Source: Paenibacillus silvestris (GTDB lineage Bacteria; Bacillota; Bacilli; Paenibacillales; NBRC-103111). Taken from it: a DNA stretch of 64,000 bases. Position 1 is the stretch's first letter, and each line of letters starts with the position of its first letter. The stretch covers positions 62,001-126,000 of the forward strand of contig NZ_WTUZ01000038.1 in NCBI RefSeq assembly GCF_009882985.1, written 5' to 3'. The notes beneath the pieces were generated by a model. It saw only the letters and a list, made by a program, of their open reading frames with translations, did not search any database and was not told the origin of the DNA. The position numbers were made by a program, and so were the translations under genes. Of this stretch, positions 17,496-26,794 are shown piece by piece.

Positions 17496-18356
17496 TTACC
17501 CTTTCATTCCTGTCAATGAAATTCCTTGAACGAAGTATTTTTGGCTAAAAATATAGACGATGAGCACCGGCAAAATCACTAGAAGAGAAGCACCCATCTG
17601 CAGAGGCCAGTTCGTCGTGTACACATTGCGGAAAATGGAAAGCCCAACCTCGAGCGTTCTCATTTCAGACGTATTCGTCACAAGCAGAGGCCATAAGAAA
17701 TCGGTCCATATTCCCATAAAGGTAAAAACAGAAAGTGTTGCCAATGCTGGTTTCGATAAGGGGACAATGATGTTCCAGTAGATTCGCAGCTCGCTGCAGC
17801 CGTCAATCCTGGCCGCATCTTCCGTTTCTTTTGGCAGCCCCAGAAAAAACTGCTTTAGCATGAAAATGCCGTAGGCACTGCTTAGTCCTGGTACGATGAG
17901 GGCCGCATATTTATCCAACCAACCGAATTTGTACACCATCACATACGTCGGAATGAGCGTAACCTCGGATGGAATCATCATCGTTGATAGAAAAATAATA
18001 AAAATAATATCCCGACCCTTAAAGGAAAGACGGGCAAATGCATAGGCCGCAAGCGAACAGACCAATAGCTGCCCGGCAACAACCATGCCCGTAACGAAGA
18101 CCGTATTTTTCAAAAACGTCATGAAAGGGGCTGCTTTAAAAATCGTTGCATAGTTCACCCACTCCCAAGTTTCTGGTATGAACCGTGGCGGGAATTCGAA
18201 AACAGCGTACTCCTGCTTCAGCGAAGTGGTAAACATCCAGATAAACGGGTACAACATGGATAAACTAACAATAATCAACATGATGTAGGTCAGTGTGCCT
18301 GCGAGGAGGTGAGTCACGTTGACCGGTTTTCTCCTACTTGTTAATACAGCAGCCAT
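17496..18356 (-). CDS. Carbohydrate ABC transporter permease (MalG/AraQ type)
   Basis: A 286-residue inner-membrane subunit with six predicted helices and the EAA loop EDAARIDGCSELRIYWNIIVPLSKPAL. Ends with FSQKYFVQGISLTGMKG, a C-terminus typical of CUT1 permeases. It starts 17 bases after the partner permease stops, with GGGGAG seven bases before the ATG. Works with 18374-19327 and the binding protein; the ATPase is not in the window. Confidence 0.92.
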   Translation of the reverse strand: MAAVLTSRRKPVNVTHLLAGTLTYIMLIIVSLSMLYPFIWMFTTSLKQEYAVFEFPPRFIPETWEWVNYATIFKAAPFMTFLKNTVFVTGMVVAGQLLVCSLAAYAFARLSFKGRDIIFIIFLSTMMIPSEVTLIPTYVMVYKFGWLDKYAALIVPGLSSAYGIFMLKQFFLGLPKETEDAARIDGCSELRIYWNIIVPLSKPALATLSVFTFMGIWTDFLWPLLVTNTSEMRTLEVGLSIFRNVYTTNWPLQMGASLLVILPVLIVYIFSQKYFVQGISLTGMKG

Positions 18357-18373
18357 ACTCGCACTCCCCCCTC

Positions 18374-19327
18374 TTAATATTCATAATTAAATCGTTTCAT
18401 GACTTTGATTTGAATCATTGTAACCGTGAAAATAACCGCAAACAGGACGTATGACTGCGCCGAGGCATAGCCCATGTTAAAGCGCTTGAATGCCTGATCA
18501 TAAATATGATAGACAACTACATCCGTTGAGCCGAGCGGGCCGCCCTCAGTCAACATATAGACGACCGTGAACACTTGAAATGAAGAGATAACCGAAGTTA
18601 CGGCCAGGAAAAAGAGTGTCGGCGTCAGCAGTGGCACCGTGACCGACCAGAACATGCGCCATCTGGAAGCACCATCGATTTTGGCTGCTTCATACAGATG
18701 ATCGGGAATGCCCTGTAAACCAGCTAGGAAAATGATCATTTGATATCCGATCCCTTTCCAGACCGATACCATGATAACGGCAATCATGGCCCAATTCGGG
18801 TCCAGCAGCCATTTGATGCCTGTAATGCCGACTTTGGCGAGCAGGAAGTTCAATAAGCCAAACTCCGGCTGCAAAATCCACTGCCAAACCATCGCAATAG
18901 CTACGGTCGAGGAGATAACGGGAAGAAAAAAGATCGTCCTGAACCAATAGACTCCCCGCATTTTCCGATTCAGCACGATGGCGACGATGAGGGAAACAGC
19001 AATCCCCGTCGGCACACTGCCTGCCACGAAATAAAACGTATGCTTCATGGCAATCCAGAAGTCGGTATCATCGAGCAGTTTTGTATAGTTGCCTAGGCCA
19101 ACGAAGGGTTTATCCGGCTTCAGGATGCTCCACTTATGAAAGCTAAGATATAAAGCGAACAATATGGGATAAATAATGAAAACGATCAAATGCAAAGAGG
19201 CAGGCAAGATGAATAAATAACCGATTGGCTTCTCATCGCTAGCTGTTTGCCCTCTAAGTTTTTTCCAGAAACTCGGCTTAGTGACCTGTTTGGATGAAGG
19301 GAGGCTTACCGCAGCGTCGCTTTCCAT
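18374..19327 (-). CDS. Carbohydrate ABC transporter permease (MalF/UgpA type)
   Basis: A 317-residue permease with six membrane helices after a 40-residue cytosolic N-terminus, and the EAA loop EAAKIDGASRWRMFWSVTVPLLTP. Start supported by AAAGGAGA upstream. Third transporter gene of the LacI operon, 30 bases after the binding protein gene. Confidence 0.92.
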   Translation of the reverse strand: MESDAAVSLPSSKQVTKPSFWKKLRGQTASDEKPIGYLFILPASLHLIVFIIYPILFALYLSFHKWSILKPDKPFVGLGNYTKLLDDTDFWIAMKHTFYFVAGSVPTGIAVSLIVAIVLNRKMRGVYWFRTIFFLPVISSTVAIAMVWQWILQPEFGLLNFLLAKVGITGIKWLLDPNWAMIAVIMVSVWKGIGYQMIIFLAGLQGIPDHLYEAAKIDGASRWRMFWSVTVPLLTPTLFFLAVTSVISSFQVFTVVYMLTEGGPLGSTDVVVYHIYDQAFKRFNMGYASAQSYVLFAVIFTVTMIQIKVMKRFNYEY

Positions 19328-19357
19328 AGTGTCTCTCCTTTCCTGACACGAAGCTAA

Positions 19358-20668
19358 CTACTCGTTAATAATTTTATCGATCTTGGGAACAGCGTCGTCG
19401 AACGCTTTTTGAACTGGCGTGTTGTTCACGATGATCTGTTCAATGGCTTTGTCGATTTCTTTCTCAATCGGATCCCATTTCGGATGAATCGAGCCCCAAG
19501 GTTGACGCGCGTACTGAACCTCTTTCACGAATGCCTGCTCCAGCGGTTTATCCTTCGCGTATTCTTCGGATACCGATTTCACGGCTGAAAGCTCGAGGCC
19601 GGATTGAATGCGCATTTTCTGGCCTACCTCCGACTCCGCCATGAATTTCGCCAATTGATACGCTTCTTGCGGATGTTTCGTGCTTGCCGATGCTGCCCAA
19701 CCCGCTTCATACATGACGGAAACGTTCTCTTTACTTTTCGGCAATCCAACGATACCCAAATTATTGATGTTAAACTTACCCGCTTTAGCTGTATCGTTCA
19801 AACCAAGCAACGTCCAGTGACCGCTGATATTCATCGCGATTTTGCCTGTTTGGAAGAAAAGGTCGCCGAATGCTTTCTTCACCGATGGTGTCGGAGAAAC
19901 CTTATGTTTGGTTACTAGATCCGTGTAGAACTGGTAGGCCTCCACAGTTGCCGGACTGTTCAGGAAGCCTTTGGCGGTTTTACCGTCTTTGCTAAGAACG
20001 TCACCGCCGTTTTGCCATACGAATGGAACCGACTTATAGAAGTAGGGATCAGCTGTGAAACCATACTGCTCGGTTTTGCCATCTGCGCCTGCTTTCGTTA
20101 ATTTCTTCGCTGTTTCAAGAAAATCGTTCCAGGTCCAGCCTTCTTTGGGATACGGAACACCGCTTTTATCAAACACTTCCTTGTTGTAATACACGACTAA
20201 CGGTGTGAAACCACGAGGAAGATCATAGATTTTATCACCGCGAACGCCGATATTATACACATTTTCATACCAGACATCCTTGTTGAACGTTGAATCTTTT
20301 TTGGCATATGGACCCATATCCAGCACGGCATTGTTGTCAATAAATTGGGGGAGTACGACGGAATCCATCAAGAATACGTCTGGTGCATTGCCGGATGCGA
20401 CGGATGCAAGCAGCTTCTGGTTAGAGTCGTCGCCTGGAATCGGTTCGTAGGCTACTTCGATGTTCGGATTTTTGTCCATGAAAGCTTTGATCGCCGCTTG
20501 TTCCGCTGTTGCTTCTTCAACTGCTGCGCCGGAAGAAATGCGTAATTTGACCTTCTCTCCGCTTTTTCCACTGGTCGTTGCTGCACTATCTTTATCTGCA
20601 CTGCAACCCGATAAGGCAACCACTGAAGCCAAACATCCTGCTAATACGATTGTTGAAGTCTTCACCAT
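19358..20668 (-). CDS. Lipoprotein sugar-binding protein of ABC importer
   Basis: A 436-residue family 1 solute-binding protein with a lipoprotein signal (VALSGC, lipidated Cys at residue 22) and a mature region including NPNIEVAYEPIPGDDSNQKLLASVASGNAPDV that is characteristic of the family. GGGGAG lies ten bases before the ATG. Delivers oligosaccharide to the two permeases encoded downstream. Ligand presumably an arabinose- or galactose-containing oligomer, judged by neighbours. Confidence 0.92.
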   Translation of the reverse strand: MVKTSTIVLAGCLASVVALSGCSADKDSAATTSGKSGEKVKLRISSGAAVEEATAEQAAIKAFMDKNPNIEVAYEPIPGDDSNQKLLASVASGNAPDVFLMDSVVLPQFIDNNAVLDMGPYAKKDSTFNKDVWYENVYNIGVRGDKIYDLPRGFTPLVVYYNKEVFDKSGVPYPKEGWTWNDFLETAKKLTKAGADGKTEQYGFTADPYFYKSVPFVWQNGGDVLSKDGKTAKGFLNSPATVEAYQFYTDLVTKHKVSPTPSVKKAFGDLFFQTGKIAMNISGHWTLLGLNDTAKAGKFNINNLGIVGLPKSKENVSVMYEAGWAASASTKHPQEAYQLAKFMAESEVGQKMRIQSGLELSAVKSVSEEYAKDKPLEQAFVKEVQYARQPWGSIHPKWDPIEKEIDKAIEQIIVNNTPVQKAFDDAVPKIDKIINE

Positions 20669-20695
20669 AACCTACCAACTCCCCGTCTTTAATTA

Positions 20696-22711
20696 TTATA
20701 AAAATACAATCTCATCCAGCCATACATGAAACTGTCCGCCATGAGAAGAGTATTCTATAACCACATTTTGCAGCTTGCTGAACTGAGGATTTCCAGTGAT
20801 TTTGACGTGCCAGGTGTCTGAGCTCTCATTGAAAGTCTGCGCATCTGCCGCCGTGACCAGAGGAACTTGAAAATACGACCACCCGTATCTGGCTTCAGAA
20901 GCAATTTTGCTCCAATTGAAGATAGGTGCTTTGCACAGGTAATGGATGCTGTTCTGGTCATCTTGCATGAACCGCAGCTTCAAGCCGTCTTGCGTGAAAC
21001 CACCCCACATTTCATGGTGGTACTTCATCCAGAAGGCGAACTGTGTCGCCTGATTAAGCTGAAATAACTGCCTATCTGGCGTACTTATATCCAAACGAAT
21101 TCGCGTCAGTGTTGAAGCGGAACGCAGGTAGACGGATTGCCCCTTTTGAACAGCATTGTCCCTATCTTGCGTTATGGAAGCGAATTGATCAGGCACTACA
21201 TGCGTAATTTGCGTTAAGGCTGCATCCACAGCAAGCAGGACCGTATCCGGATGAGGCAGCACATACAGGTCATACCAAGCAAGGTCTGATAAGAGGCCGC
21301 TTGAAACGGTCAAAGCAACGCGATAGAACCCCGGATTTTCGTAAATGTGCGTGATCTCCGGCTGCTCTTGAACCGTTCCGTCACCCATCTCCCACCTGTA
21401 AACGAGAGCTCCGCCTTCAACGTCCACACTTTCAGATGCAGTAAAGGAAATAGGCTGCCCTGCTGTTGCCTGAGAAGTCAATAGATTTACTTTTGCTTGG
21501 GGCGCTGCCTTTTGGGTCGTTTCGGAGCTAATCGCAACATTCTTCACATTGACATCCGGATGCACGTCGCCAAGCCGATTATTCGCCATCACATTGGCAG
21601 ATATGTTGATCCATTCCGCATGCTTCATATAAATGCCATAGGTGTCATTATCCGTGATCTCATTCTGTTCAATGATCCAGTGATACGCTTCGTACCCTTG
21701 CTTGAACCCGATGGCGAGACCTGCGCTCTTATTGTGATGGATGTGATTATTGCGCATGATAAAATGACTGCTTGAACCGTTCACGACCGCAATCCCTGCG
21801 TTCCCGAAAGGCTCTGGCGCATTCGCAATCCGCACGCCATTGTAGGCTGCTTCATTCCCTATCAGCACGGCATGACAGGAACCCCCTAGCCAGAAGCCAT
21901 AGCTCGAATGATTACCTTTGTTGTTTACAAACGTGTTTCCCGGATCCCATACCTCCCACGCATTATTGTGCGCATAAGAAGCATCGTTGCCTTCAAAATA
22001 ATTATCTGTGGAGACCCAACCGTTTAATGAACGGATAAATACGCCGTCGCCTCCATATGTAAAATCATTTGCATAAAATCTGTTTTTATTGGAACCGCTT
22101 TCAATGAGTGCTGATGTAGAATCTCTGGCATGTACTTCTCCTGGAGCAATGCGAATGCCATAGCTAAAATTATTATTGGAAAATGTATTATTGGAGGAGC
22201 GCCACAATTTCAGGCACACATTCGTGCAATGAGACATGTCATTATGCTCGATAACGTTGATCTCACAGTTTTTGAGATGAAGACCGTTCCAGTTATAATT
22301 GCCTTTATTCCCTTTGATCGTGCTATGTGTCACACTTTCTAGGTGTATGGCACCAAACGGCTCACCATCTCCCCAACCATAGTCTGGGTCTGAGTAGTTG
22401 TAGGACAAATCATTGTTCAGGATCGTCCAATTGGACCCATTCATGACTTTCATCCCGGTTTGGAAACCGCGAATGGTCGTGTTTTTCACGGTAACGTGGC
22501 TGATCCCGCTCGCCAAAAGGCCAATTCCACTATACGTATGGATATTGCCTTCCCGTCCACGGCCGCGAATGATTGCGCCGTTTCCATCAATGCTAATTCC
22601 ATCCCCAGCGACGATAAGGCCAAGGCCATCACTAAACACATACTCGCCAGGCTCGAAGATAACATCCTCCGTAATCACCATGCCTGAGTAGGGCTTCACA
22701 TATAAGCTCAT
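20696..22711 (-). CDS. Right-handed parallel beta-helix protein with PKD domain
   Basis: 671 residues: parallel beta-helix repeats across about 20-400 (many N-rich turns such as IRGN, NNHIHHN and EQNEITDND), a PKD-like domain at about 415-495 (YRWEMGDGTVQEQPEITHIYENPGFYRVALTVSSG) and a C-terminal beta domain ending LDEIVFL. The fold is that of pectate lyases, epimerases and related polysaccharide-active enzymes, but no catalytic set can be assigned. PKD domains are normally found outside cells, yet no signal peptide is present at either possible start. It directly follows the repressor gene by 33 bases and precedes the binding protein gene. Confidence 0.78.
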   Translation of the reverse strand: MSLYVKPYSGMVITEDVIFEPGEYVFSDGLGLIVAGDGISIDGNGAIIRGRGREGNIHTYSGIGLLASGISHVTVKNTTIRGFQTGMKVMNGSNWTILNNDLSYNYSDPDYGWGDGEPFGAIHLESVTHSTIKGNKGNYNWNGLHLKNCEINVIEHNDMSHCTNVCLKLWRSSNNTFSNNNFSYGIRIAPGEVHARDSTSALIESGSNKNRFYANDFTYGGDGVFIRSLNGWVSTDNYFEGNDASYAHNNAWEVWDPGNTFVNNKGNHSSYGFWLGGSCHAVLIGNEAAYNGVRIANAPEPFGNAGIAVVNGSSSHFIMRNNHIHHNKSAGLAIGFKQGYEAYHWIIEQNEITDNDTYGIYMKHAEWINISANVMANNRLGDVHPDVNVKNVAISSETTQKAAPQAKVNLLTSQATAGQPISFTASESVDVEGGALVYRWEMGDGTVQEQPEITHIYENPGFYRVALTVSSGLLSDLAWYDLYVLPHPDTVLLAVDAALTQITHVVPDQFASITQDRDNAVQKGQSVYLRSASTLTRIRLDISTPDRQLFQLNQATQFAFWMKYHHEMWGGFTQDGLKLRFMQDDQNSIHYLCKAPIFNWSKIASEARYGWSYFQVPLVTAADAQTFNESSDTWHVKITGNPQFSKLQNVVIEYSSHGGQFHVWLDEIVFL

Positions 22712-22744
22712 TTCCTTGGCGCTCCCCTTTCCCTCTCACCCGCT

Positions 22745-23767
22745 TCAATCTATTCCTGAATCAACTTGGATCGCTTTTGTCGTTTCTCTTTCAATCACAT
22801 TCCCTTTGACCAGCAAATTCACTTGTTTATCCTTATGAGCTTGGTTTTGAATGATCTCGCAAAGTGTCTTAGCTGCCATCATCCCTACTTCATACAAAGG
22901 CAACGAAATTGTCGTCAGCCTTGGTCTAGCATACTTGGCGATAATCCGGTTATCATACCCCATGATCGAAATGTCATCAGGAATGCTTAGCCCGAGCTCT
23001 CTCGCCGCATCCATAACACCAATAGCTATCATGTCGCTTGAGGCGAAAATGGCGGTCGGCCGATCCTCTAGAAGCAGCAATTCCTTCGCCAGCTTGTATC
23101 CAGATTCTTCGTACCAATCTCCATGCTTGACGAATTCTTCCCTAGGCTCCACATGGTGATCTTTCAGTGCATCGTAATAACCGTTCAAACGTTTTGCACT
23201 GGCGTGCCAATCGAATGGTCCGTTGATAAACGCAATTTTTGTGTGATTTAAGTTTAATAAATACGTTGTTGCATCATAACCGCCGGCATAATCATCCGTG
23301 AGCACGTTATGAATCGATTCCTCATCGCTTCCCGTACGGTTAATCAAAACAGTGGGCATCTTCAAGTGTGGAAACTCCTCCACCGCATTCAGCGTCGTAT
23401 CGGCGAGAATAACACCATCCAGCTTTAAATTGGTAAAAAAATCAAGAGCAGCAACTTCACTTTCGAGCTCGTGCTGAATATTCCAAAGCAGAACGCTAAA
23501 GCCGTTCTTGCGGGCTTCATCCTCGACACCTCGCGCGATAAATCCACTAAGCTCATCGGACACGTCATCCAAAATTAAGCCAATCATCAAAGATGACTTT
23601 TGGCGGAGATTCCTTGCCACAAGATTCGGGCGATAACCCAGTTCTTCTGCGATTTTCTGTATTCTCTCTCGGGAGGCGGCACTGATCTTCTCGTTATTAG
23701 CCAGCGCCCTTGAGACCGTGGCGGCGGATACGTTCGCCAACTTTGCAATGTCATAAATATTAGCCAT
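22745..23767 (-). CDS. LacI-family transcriptional repressor
   Basis: 340 residues: an N-terminal LacI helix-turn-helix (MANIYDIAKLANVSAATVSRALANN) and a periplasmic-binding-protein-like effector domain. The ATG at 23765-23767 is chosen because the canonical N-terminus starts there and AAAGGG precedes it. It is the first gene of the eight-gene operon, and two palindromic operators overlap its promoter, so it should repress its own operon and release on binding a sugar product. This single-control design means uptake and repressor levels rise together. Confidence 0.92.
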   Translation of the reverse strand: MANIYDIAKLANVSAATVSRALANNEKISAASRERIQKIAEELGYRPNLVARNLRQKSSLMIGLILDDVSDELSGFIARGVEDEARKNGFSVLLWNIQHELESEVAALDFFTNLKLDGVILADTTLNAVEEFPHLKMPTVLINRTGSDEESIHNVLTDDYAGGYDATTYLLNLNHTKIAFINGPFDWHASAKRLNGYYDALKDHHVEPREEFVKHGDWYEESGYKLAKELLLLEDRPTAIFASSDMIAIGVMDAARELGLSIPDDISIMGYDNRIIAKYARPRLTTISLPLYEVGMMAAKTLCEIIQNQAHKDKQVNLLVKGNVIERETTKAIQVDSGID

Positions 23768-23801
23768 AAACGAACCCTTTCCAGTTGTGTCGTGCAAGCT
23801 A

Positions 23802-23836
23802 TGCAATCGATTACAAACGTAGTGTAATCGATTGCA
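23802..23836. promoter_or_regulatory. Double LacI-type operator
   Basis: TGCAATCGATTACA (23802-23815) and, seven bases on, TGTAATCGATTGCA (23823-23836). Each is a 14-base near-palindrome with the CG centre typical of LacI-family sites, and the second is the exact reverse complement of the first, so the pair forms a larger inverted repeat. It covers the spacer and the -10 of the promoter. Confidence 0.85.
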
Positions 23837-23850
23837 TTACCAAGTGTCAA
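23821..23850 (-). promoter_or_regulatory. Promoter of the LacI-headed operon
   Basis: On the minus strand TTGACA (23845-23850), 18 bases, TACACT (23821-23826). Both operators fall in or just after it. Confidence 0.65.
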
Positions 23851-23919
23851 CACAAAAAAACAAACCCAAACATTCGACAAAAAGCTTTATTTCCCGCGGG
23901 TTTCGCGAGGGTAAATGAA

Positions 23920-23948
23920 TTAAAACCCAGCGGAGAATTATCCGCTAG
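23920..23948 (-). terminator. Terminator after the MBL-fold gene
   Basis: Minus-strand stem AGCGGA, loop, TCCGCT followed by GGGTTTTAA, about 60 bases after the stop of the MBL-fold gene. It separates that gene from the LacI operon promoter. Confidence 0.65.
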
Positions 23949-24009
23949 GTTCATTTCAATACTGCTATTTGATAAGCGTCTTTGGAGACTCTTATTCACC
24001 CCCGCGGTC

Positions 24010-24747
24010 CTACCACTCATACACCTGCAATGGCTCAGCCAAACGAAGTTTATGCTTGACATGAAACGGGTCACGCGCATCCGCGAGCACATAATCATCC
24101 ACATAGTGCATGAGCAGCATCTTCTCCTGAATGGACGCTGGGAGAGATAGCAGCTCATCAAGTGACGTATGCGACGGCAACTGATCCTCCTGCATATGGC
24201 ATTCATGGAAGATCGTTTGCACCTCGCCGGCAACCTCCGCTAAATACGTCTCATCCAACCTCGTATCTCCGCTAAAATAGAAATATGGCTTACAAAACAG
24301 GCCGTAGCTAAGCATGTCCGGCACATGCTGCGTACGAATAAGCTCGAACCGCTCACCCGCGATTTCAAAAGCAGTTTCTACGCATTCCACGTCAAAATAG
24401 TCCTCAAGAACCCGCTTCCCTCTCGTGGTTAGCTCCAGCCCCTGACGCAAAACCTGCCATAGATCAGCTAGCAGGCCTGTTGGCACGTAAAGCTTCGGCT
24501 TGGTTTTGCCGGGATACACCCGATGAAACAACGCCAGCTTCGACAAGCCATTAATGTGATCCTCATGCAAATGGGTGACGAAAATATGCTCAACCTCATT
24601 GAGCTTCATGCCCATCTGACGCAAACTTGCATGATTCGACTCTGGAAAGTCGATGCACAGATTGGTATCTCCCAACGTGAGTAGAGCGCTGTTATGGCCT
24701 TGCTCGACACTAAAGCCATCACCACAGCCCAAAAATGTTAATTTCAT
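24010..24747 (-). CDS. Metallo-beta-lactamase-fold hydrolase
   Basis: A 245-residue MBL-fold protein with the metal signature H59-L-H61-E-D63-H64-I-N-G, further histidines in GDTRLDE and FHECHM, and an RNase Z-like start (MKLTFLGCGDGFSVEQGHNSALL). Family members hydrolyse phosphodiesters, lactones or similar bonds with two zinc ions. No signal peptide. Monocistronic, divergent from the kinase at 24845, with GGGAGG upstream and its own terminator. The actual substrate cannot be inferred; RNase Z itself is longer and has an extra exosite loop. Confidence 0.85.
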   Translation of the reverse strand: MKLTFLGCGDGFSVEQGHNSALLTLGDTNLCIDFPESNHASLRQMGMKLNEVEHIFVTHLHEDHINGLSKLALFHRVYPGKTKPKLYVPTGLLADLWQVLRQGLELTTRGKRVLEDYFDVECVETAFEIAGERFELIRTQHVPDMLSYGLFCKPYFYFSGDTRLDETYLAEVAGEVQTIFHECHMQEDQLPSHTSLDELLSLPASIQEKMLLMHYVDDYVLADARDPFHVKHKLRLAEPLQVYEW

Positions 24748-24844
24748 CCTACACGCCTCCCTTCAGAGTCCCGTTAAATTGATACGCTATTGCCAAGGAA
24801 TATGTAATATGATACCTGTAGAAAATTGTCATTAGGAGGACATC

Positions 24845-26599
24845 ATGCTTTCACTTTCACCTTCACCGCACAAACCTAAGCCAAAAATCCAACTGCGTTC
24901 CTCGCTCTTCATCCTCATGATTTCGTTAATCATTGTACTACTAACCGACAGCGTATTCTACACATACTCGAAGCGGATGCTGTCATCGGAGCTTGAAACC
25001 AAACTGGAGTTAATTGCTGATACCATAGCCATTTCCATTAAACATTCCAAGGCTGGCGAGAAATATGTGGAAAATCTGATCGGGCAAAATTTGCGCACAG
25101 CTTCTTTAGCTTTGCAGTACAAGCTTGATCCGGACATCGAAAAAGTAACCAATGAAGAGCTTGTCCTTCTCAGCAAAGAGCTGATGGTCGATCATATTAC
25201 ACTCATGAAACGCAGCGGCGATGACATCATTGGCTATAAATCTACGGAGCCGAAGGAAATCAATATGAGCACCAAGAACTGGAGCCGAGATTGGTTCAAA
25301 GCTTTCAATCAACTCCTAGATACCAAAGAAACCAATGTCAAAACTGGCCAGGCCTTACCGAATTATTGGTCGGGACCGATGAATACGTCCATGTCAGACC
25401 CGCAATATGTGGACAAATGGGGTTATTATTATGATGGCCGCACGAATTACATCCTTGATCCTTATGTTCACGATACCTTCTTTCGTGATTATCAACGGGA
25501 AACGGGCGTGGATGCCGTTATCAATGAAATGATCCATGGCTATACCGACCATGGCGCCGAAGAAATTGCCGTTTTTAACCCGCCCATTTTCCTTGGACAA
25601 CAGGAACAGTACAAGAAAGAAGGCTATACCTGGTTCACTGACCGGGAAATCTTGTTTGGCTCCTACACCATGAAAGATAAGCGCGATCAAGACATGGTGC
25701 AATCGGTTTTAAAATCAAAACAGACGCAGCGGTTGCTCACCAACATTGACGGTAGATCCTACCTCAAAATGTTCATCCCGCTCCAACTGGATATCCCTGT
25801 CGTAATTGGACTTACGGCCGACTATGAGAAAGTGCAAAATTCCCTGAATCAGCAGCAAAGAAACCTCCTGCTTCTTATCGCCACAACCGCTATTCTTGCC
25901 TTCATTCTGGTCATTTTGAGCTTTCGATTCATTAACCGCAATCGCGAGGCTACCGCGGAAAGCGTTCAAGAAGTATATGTTGATCATATCGGATCACTAT
26001 TCCGTTCCATGAAGGAGCAACGGCACGATTTTAATAACCATGTATCGACGATTCATTCACTTGTCCATCTCAAAGAGTTCGAGGAGCTGAGCCGCTATAC
26101 CGCTGAACTGATCGGTGAAACGACCGCTCTGAACGATATTATCCAAATCAATGTGCCAGCACTATCAGCCATTGTTCAGTCCAAAGTCATTCAAGCCGTT
26201 GAGCGTAAAATTACGTTTCAGCATGATGTTGCCAATCTCAAAGATATCCCACTTGGAGCCGTGAAGGCAACGGACTTGGTTCGCATCATTTCCAACCTGG
26301 TTGATAACGCATTCGATGCCGTCTCCCTGCCTAATAAAGAAGGGGACAAACAGGTTCGTCTAGTCGGTTATGCGGATGGACATTCTCTAATCTTCCTTGT
26401 TATCAATAATGGGGCACAGATTCCCAGTGAACTTCTCGCACGAATCTTCGAGCCTGGCTTCTCGACCAAGAATCCAGATGACCTTCACGCTGGCTTAGGG
26501 CTAAGTATCGTCAAACAACTGGTCGACAAGTATGATGGAACCGTTCGGGTAAGCTCAACGGAAAGCGAAACAACCTTTACAATTACCATTGAAGTTTAA
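24845..26599 (+). CDS. Sensor histidine kinase, SpoOB/CitA-like catalytic core
   Basis: 584 residues: membrane helix about 20-40, a long extracellular sensor region (about 45-335), second helix about 339-361, then a kinase core. The phosphoacceptor is H394 in QRHDFNNHVSTIHSL, the SPOB-type motif found in CitA/DcuS/NatK-like kinases, followed by N-box (NLVDNAFDAV), and GLGLSIVKQLVDKY of the ATPase domain. AGGAGG is five bases before the ATG. No response regulator gene is adjacent, so it is an orphan here; the stimulus is unknown. The following gene has its own promoter. Confidence 0.88.
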   Translation: MLSLSPSPHKPKPKIQLRSSLFILMISLIIVLLTDSVFYTYSKRMLSSELETKLELIADTIAISIKHSKAGEKYVENLIGQNLRTASLALQYKLDPDIEKVTNEELVLLSKELMVDHITLMKRSGDDIIGYKSTEPKEINMSTKNWSRDWFKAFNQLLDTKETNVKTGQALPNYWSGPMNTSMSDPQYVDKWGYYYDGRTNYILDPYVHDTFFRDYQRETGVDAVINEMIHGYTDHGAEEIAVFNPPIFLGQQEQYKKEGYTWFTDREILFGSYTMKDKRDQDMVQSVLKSKQTQRLLTNIDGRSYLKMFIPLQLDIPVVIGLTADYEKVQNSLNQQQRNLLLLIATTAILAFILVILSFRFINRNREATAESVQEVYVDHIGSLFRSMKEQRHDFNNHVSTIHSLVHLKEFEELSRYTAELIGETTALNDIIQINVPALSAIVQSKVIQAVERKITFQHDVANLKDIPLGAVKATDLVRIISNLVDNAFDAVSLPNKEGDKQVRLVGYADGHSLIFLVINNGAQIPSELLARIFEPGFSTKNPDDLHAGLGLSIVKQLVDKYDGTVRVSSTESETTFTITIEV

Positions 26600-26622
26600 A
26601 TGATTCGACGAACATTATACGA

Positions 26623-26651
26623 TTGACAACATAAATTGTTCGTATTATGAT
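26623..26651 (+). promoter_or_regulatory. Promoter of the riboswitch-controlled FAD oxidoreductase gene
   Basis: TTGACA (26623-26628), 17 bases, TATGAT (26646-26651), placed about 40 bases ahead of the aptamer and 23 bases after the kinase stop. Confidence 0.8.
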
Positions 26652-26688
26652 GTTTAAGGCAATAAGAAACTGCCACATACGTCATTAT

Positions 26689-26755
26689 CGTTCGTATATC
26701 CTTGAGAATTGGCTTAAGGGTCTCTAGAGGAAGCCATAACTTCCTAGCTACGACG
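26689..26755 (+). ncRNA. Purine-type riboswitch aptamer
   Basis: Layout follows the guanine/adenine riboswitch: P1 TCGTA/TACGA, J1/2 TAT, P2 CCTTGAG/CTTAAGG with loop AATTGG, J2/3 GTCTCTAG, P3 AGGAAG/CTTCCT with loop CCATAA. GG in one loop can pair with CC in the other, as in the known kissing loops. The pyrimidine that sets specificity (position 74 in xpt numbering) reads C, predicting a guanine-like ligand. Departures from consensus are a shorter L2, a U48 to C change, a C53 to G change, and an extra base at J3/1. Precise numbering needs a covariance model. Confidence 0.8.
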
Positions 26756-26794
26756 GGTTCTTGCTTTTGCATACCCGTGTGGCTAGGTTTTTTT
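26743..26794 (+). terminator. Riboswitch expression-platform terminator
   Basis: CCTAGC (26743-26748) through CGGGT pairs with ACCCG through GCTAGG (26782-26787), giving a stem of about 15 pairs with one bulge, followed by seven T. The 5' half of the stem includes the 3' strands of P3 and P1, so the ligand-bound aptamer and the terminator exclude each other; this predicts an ON switch as in adenine-responsive pbuE. Confidence 0.85.
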
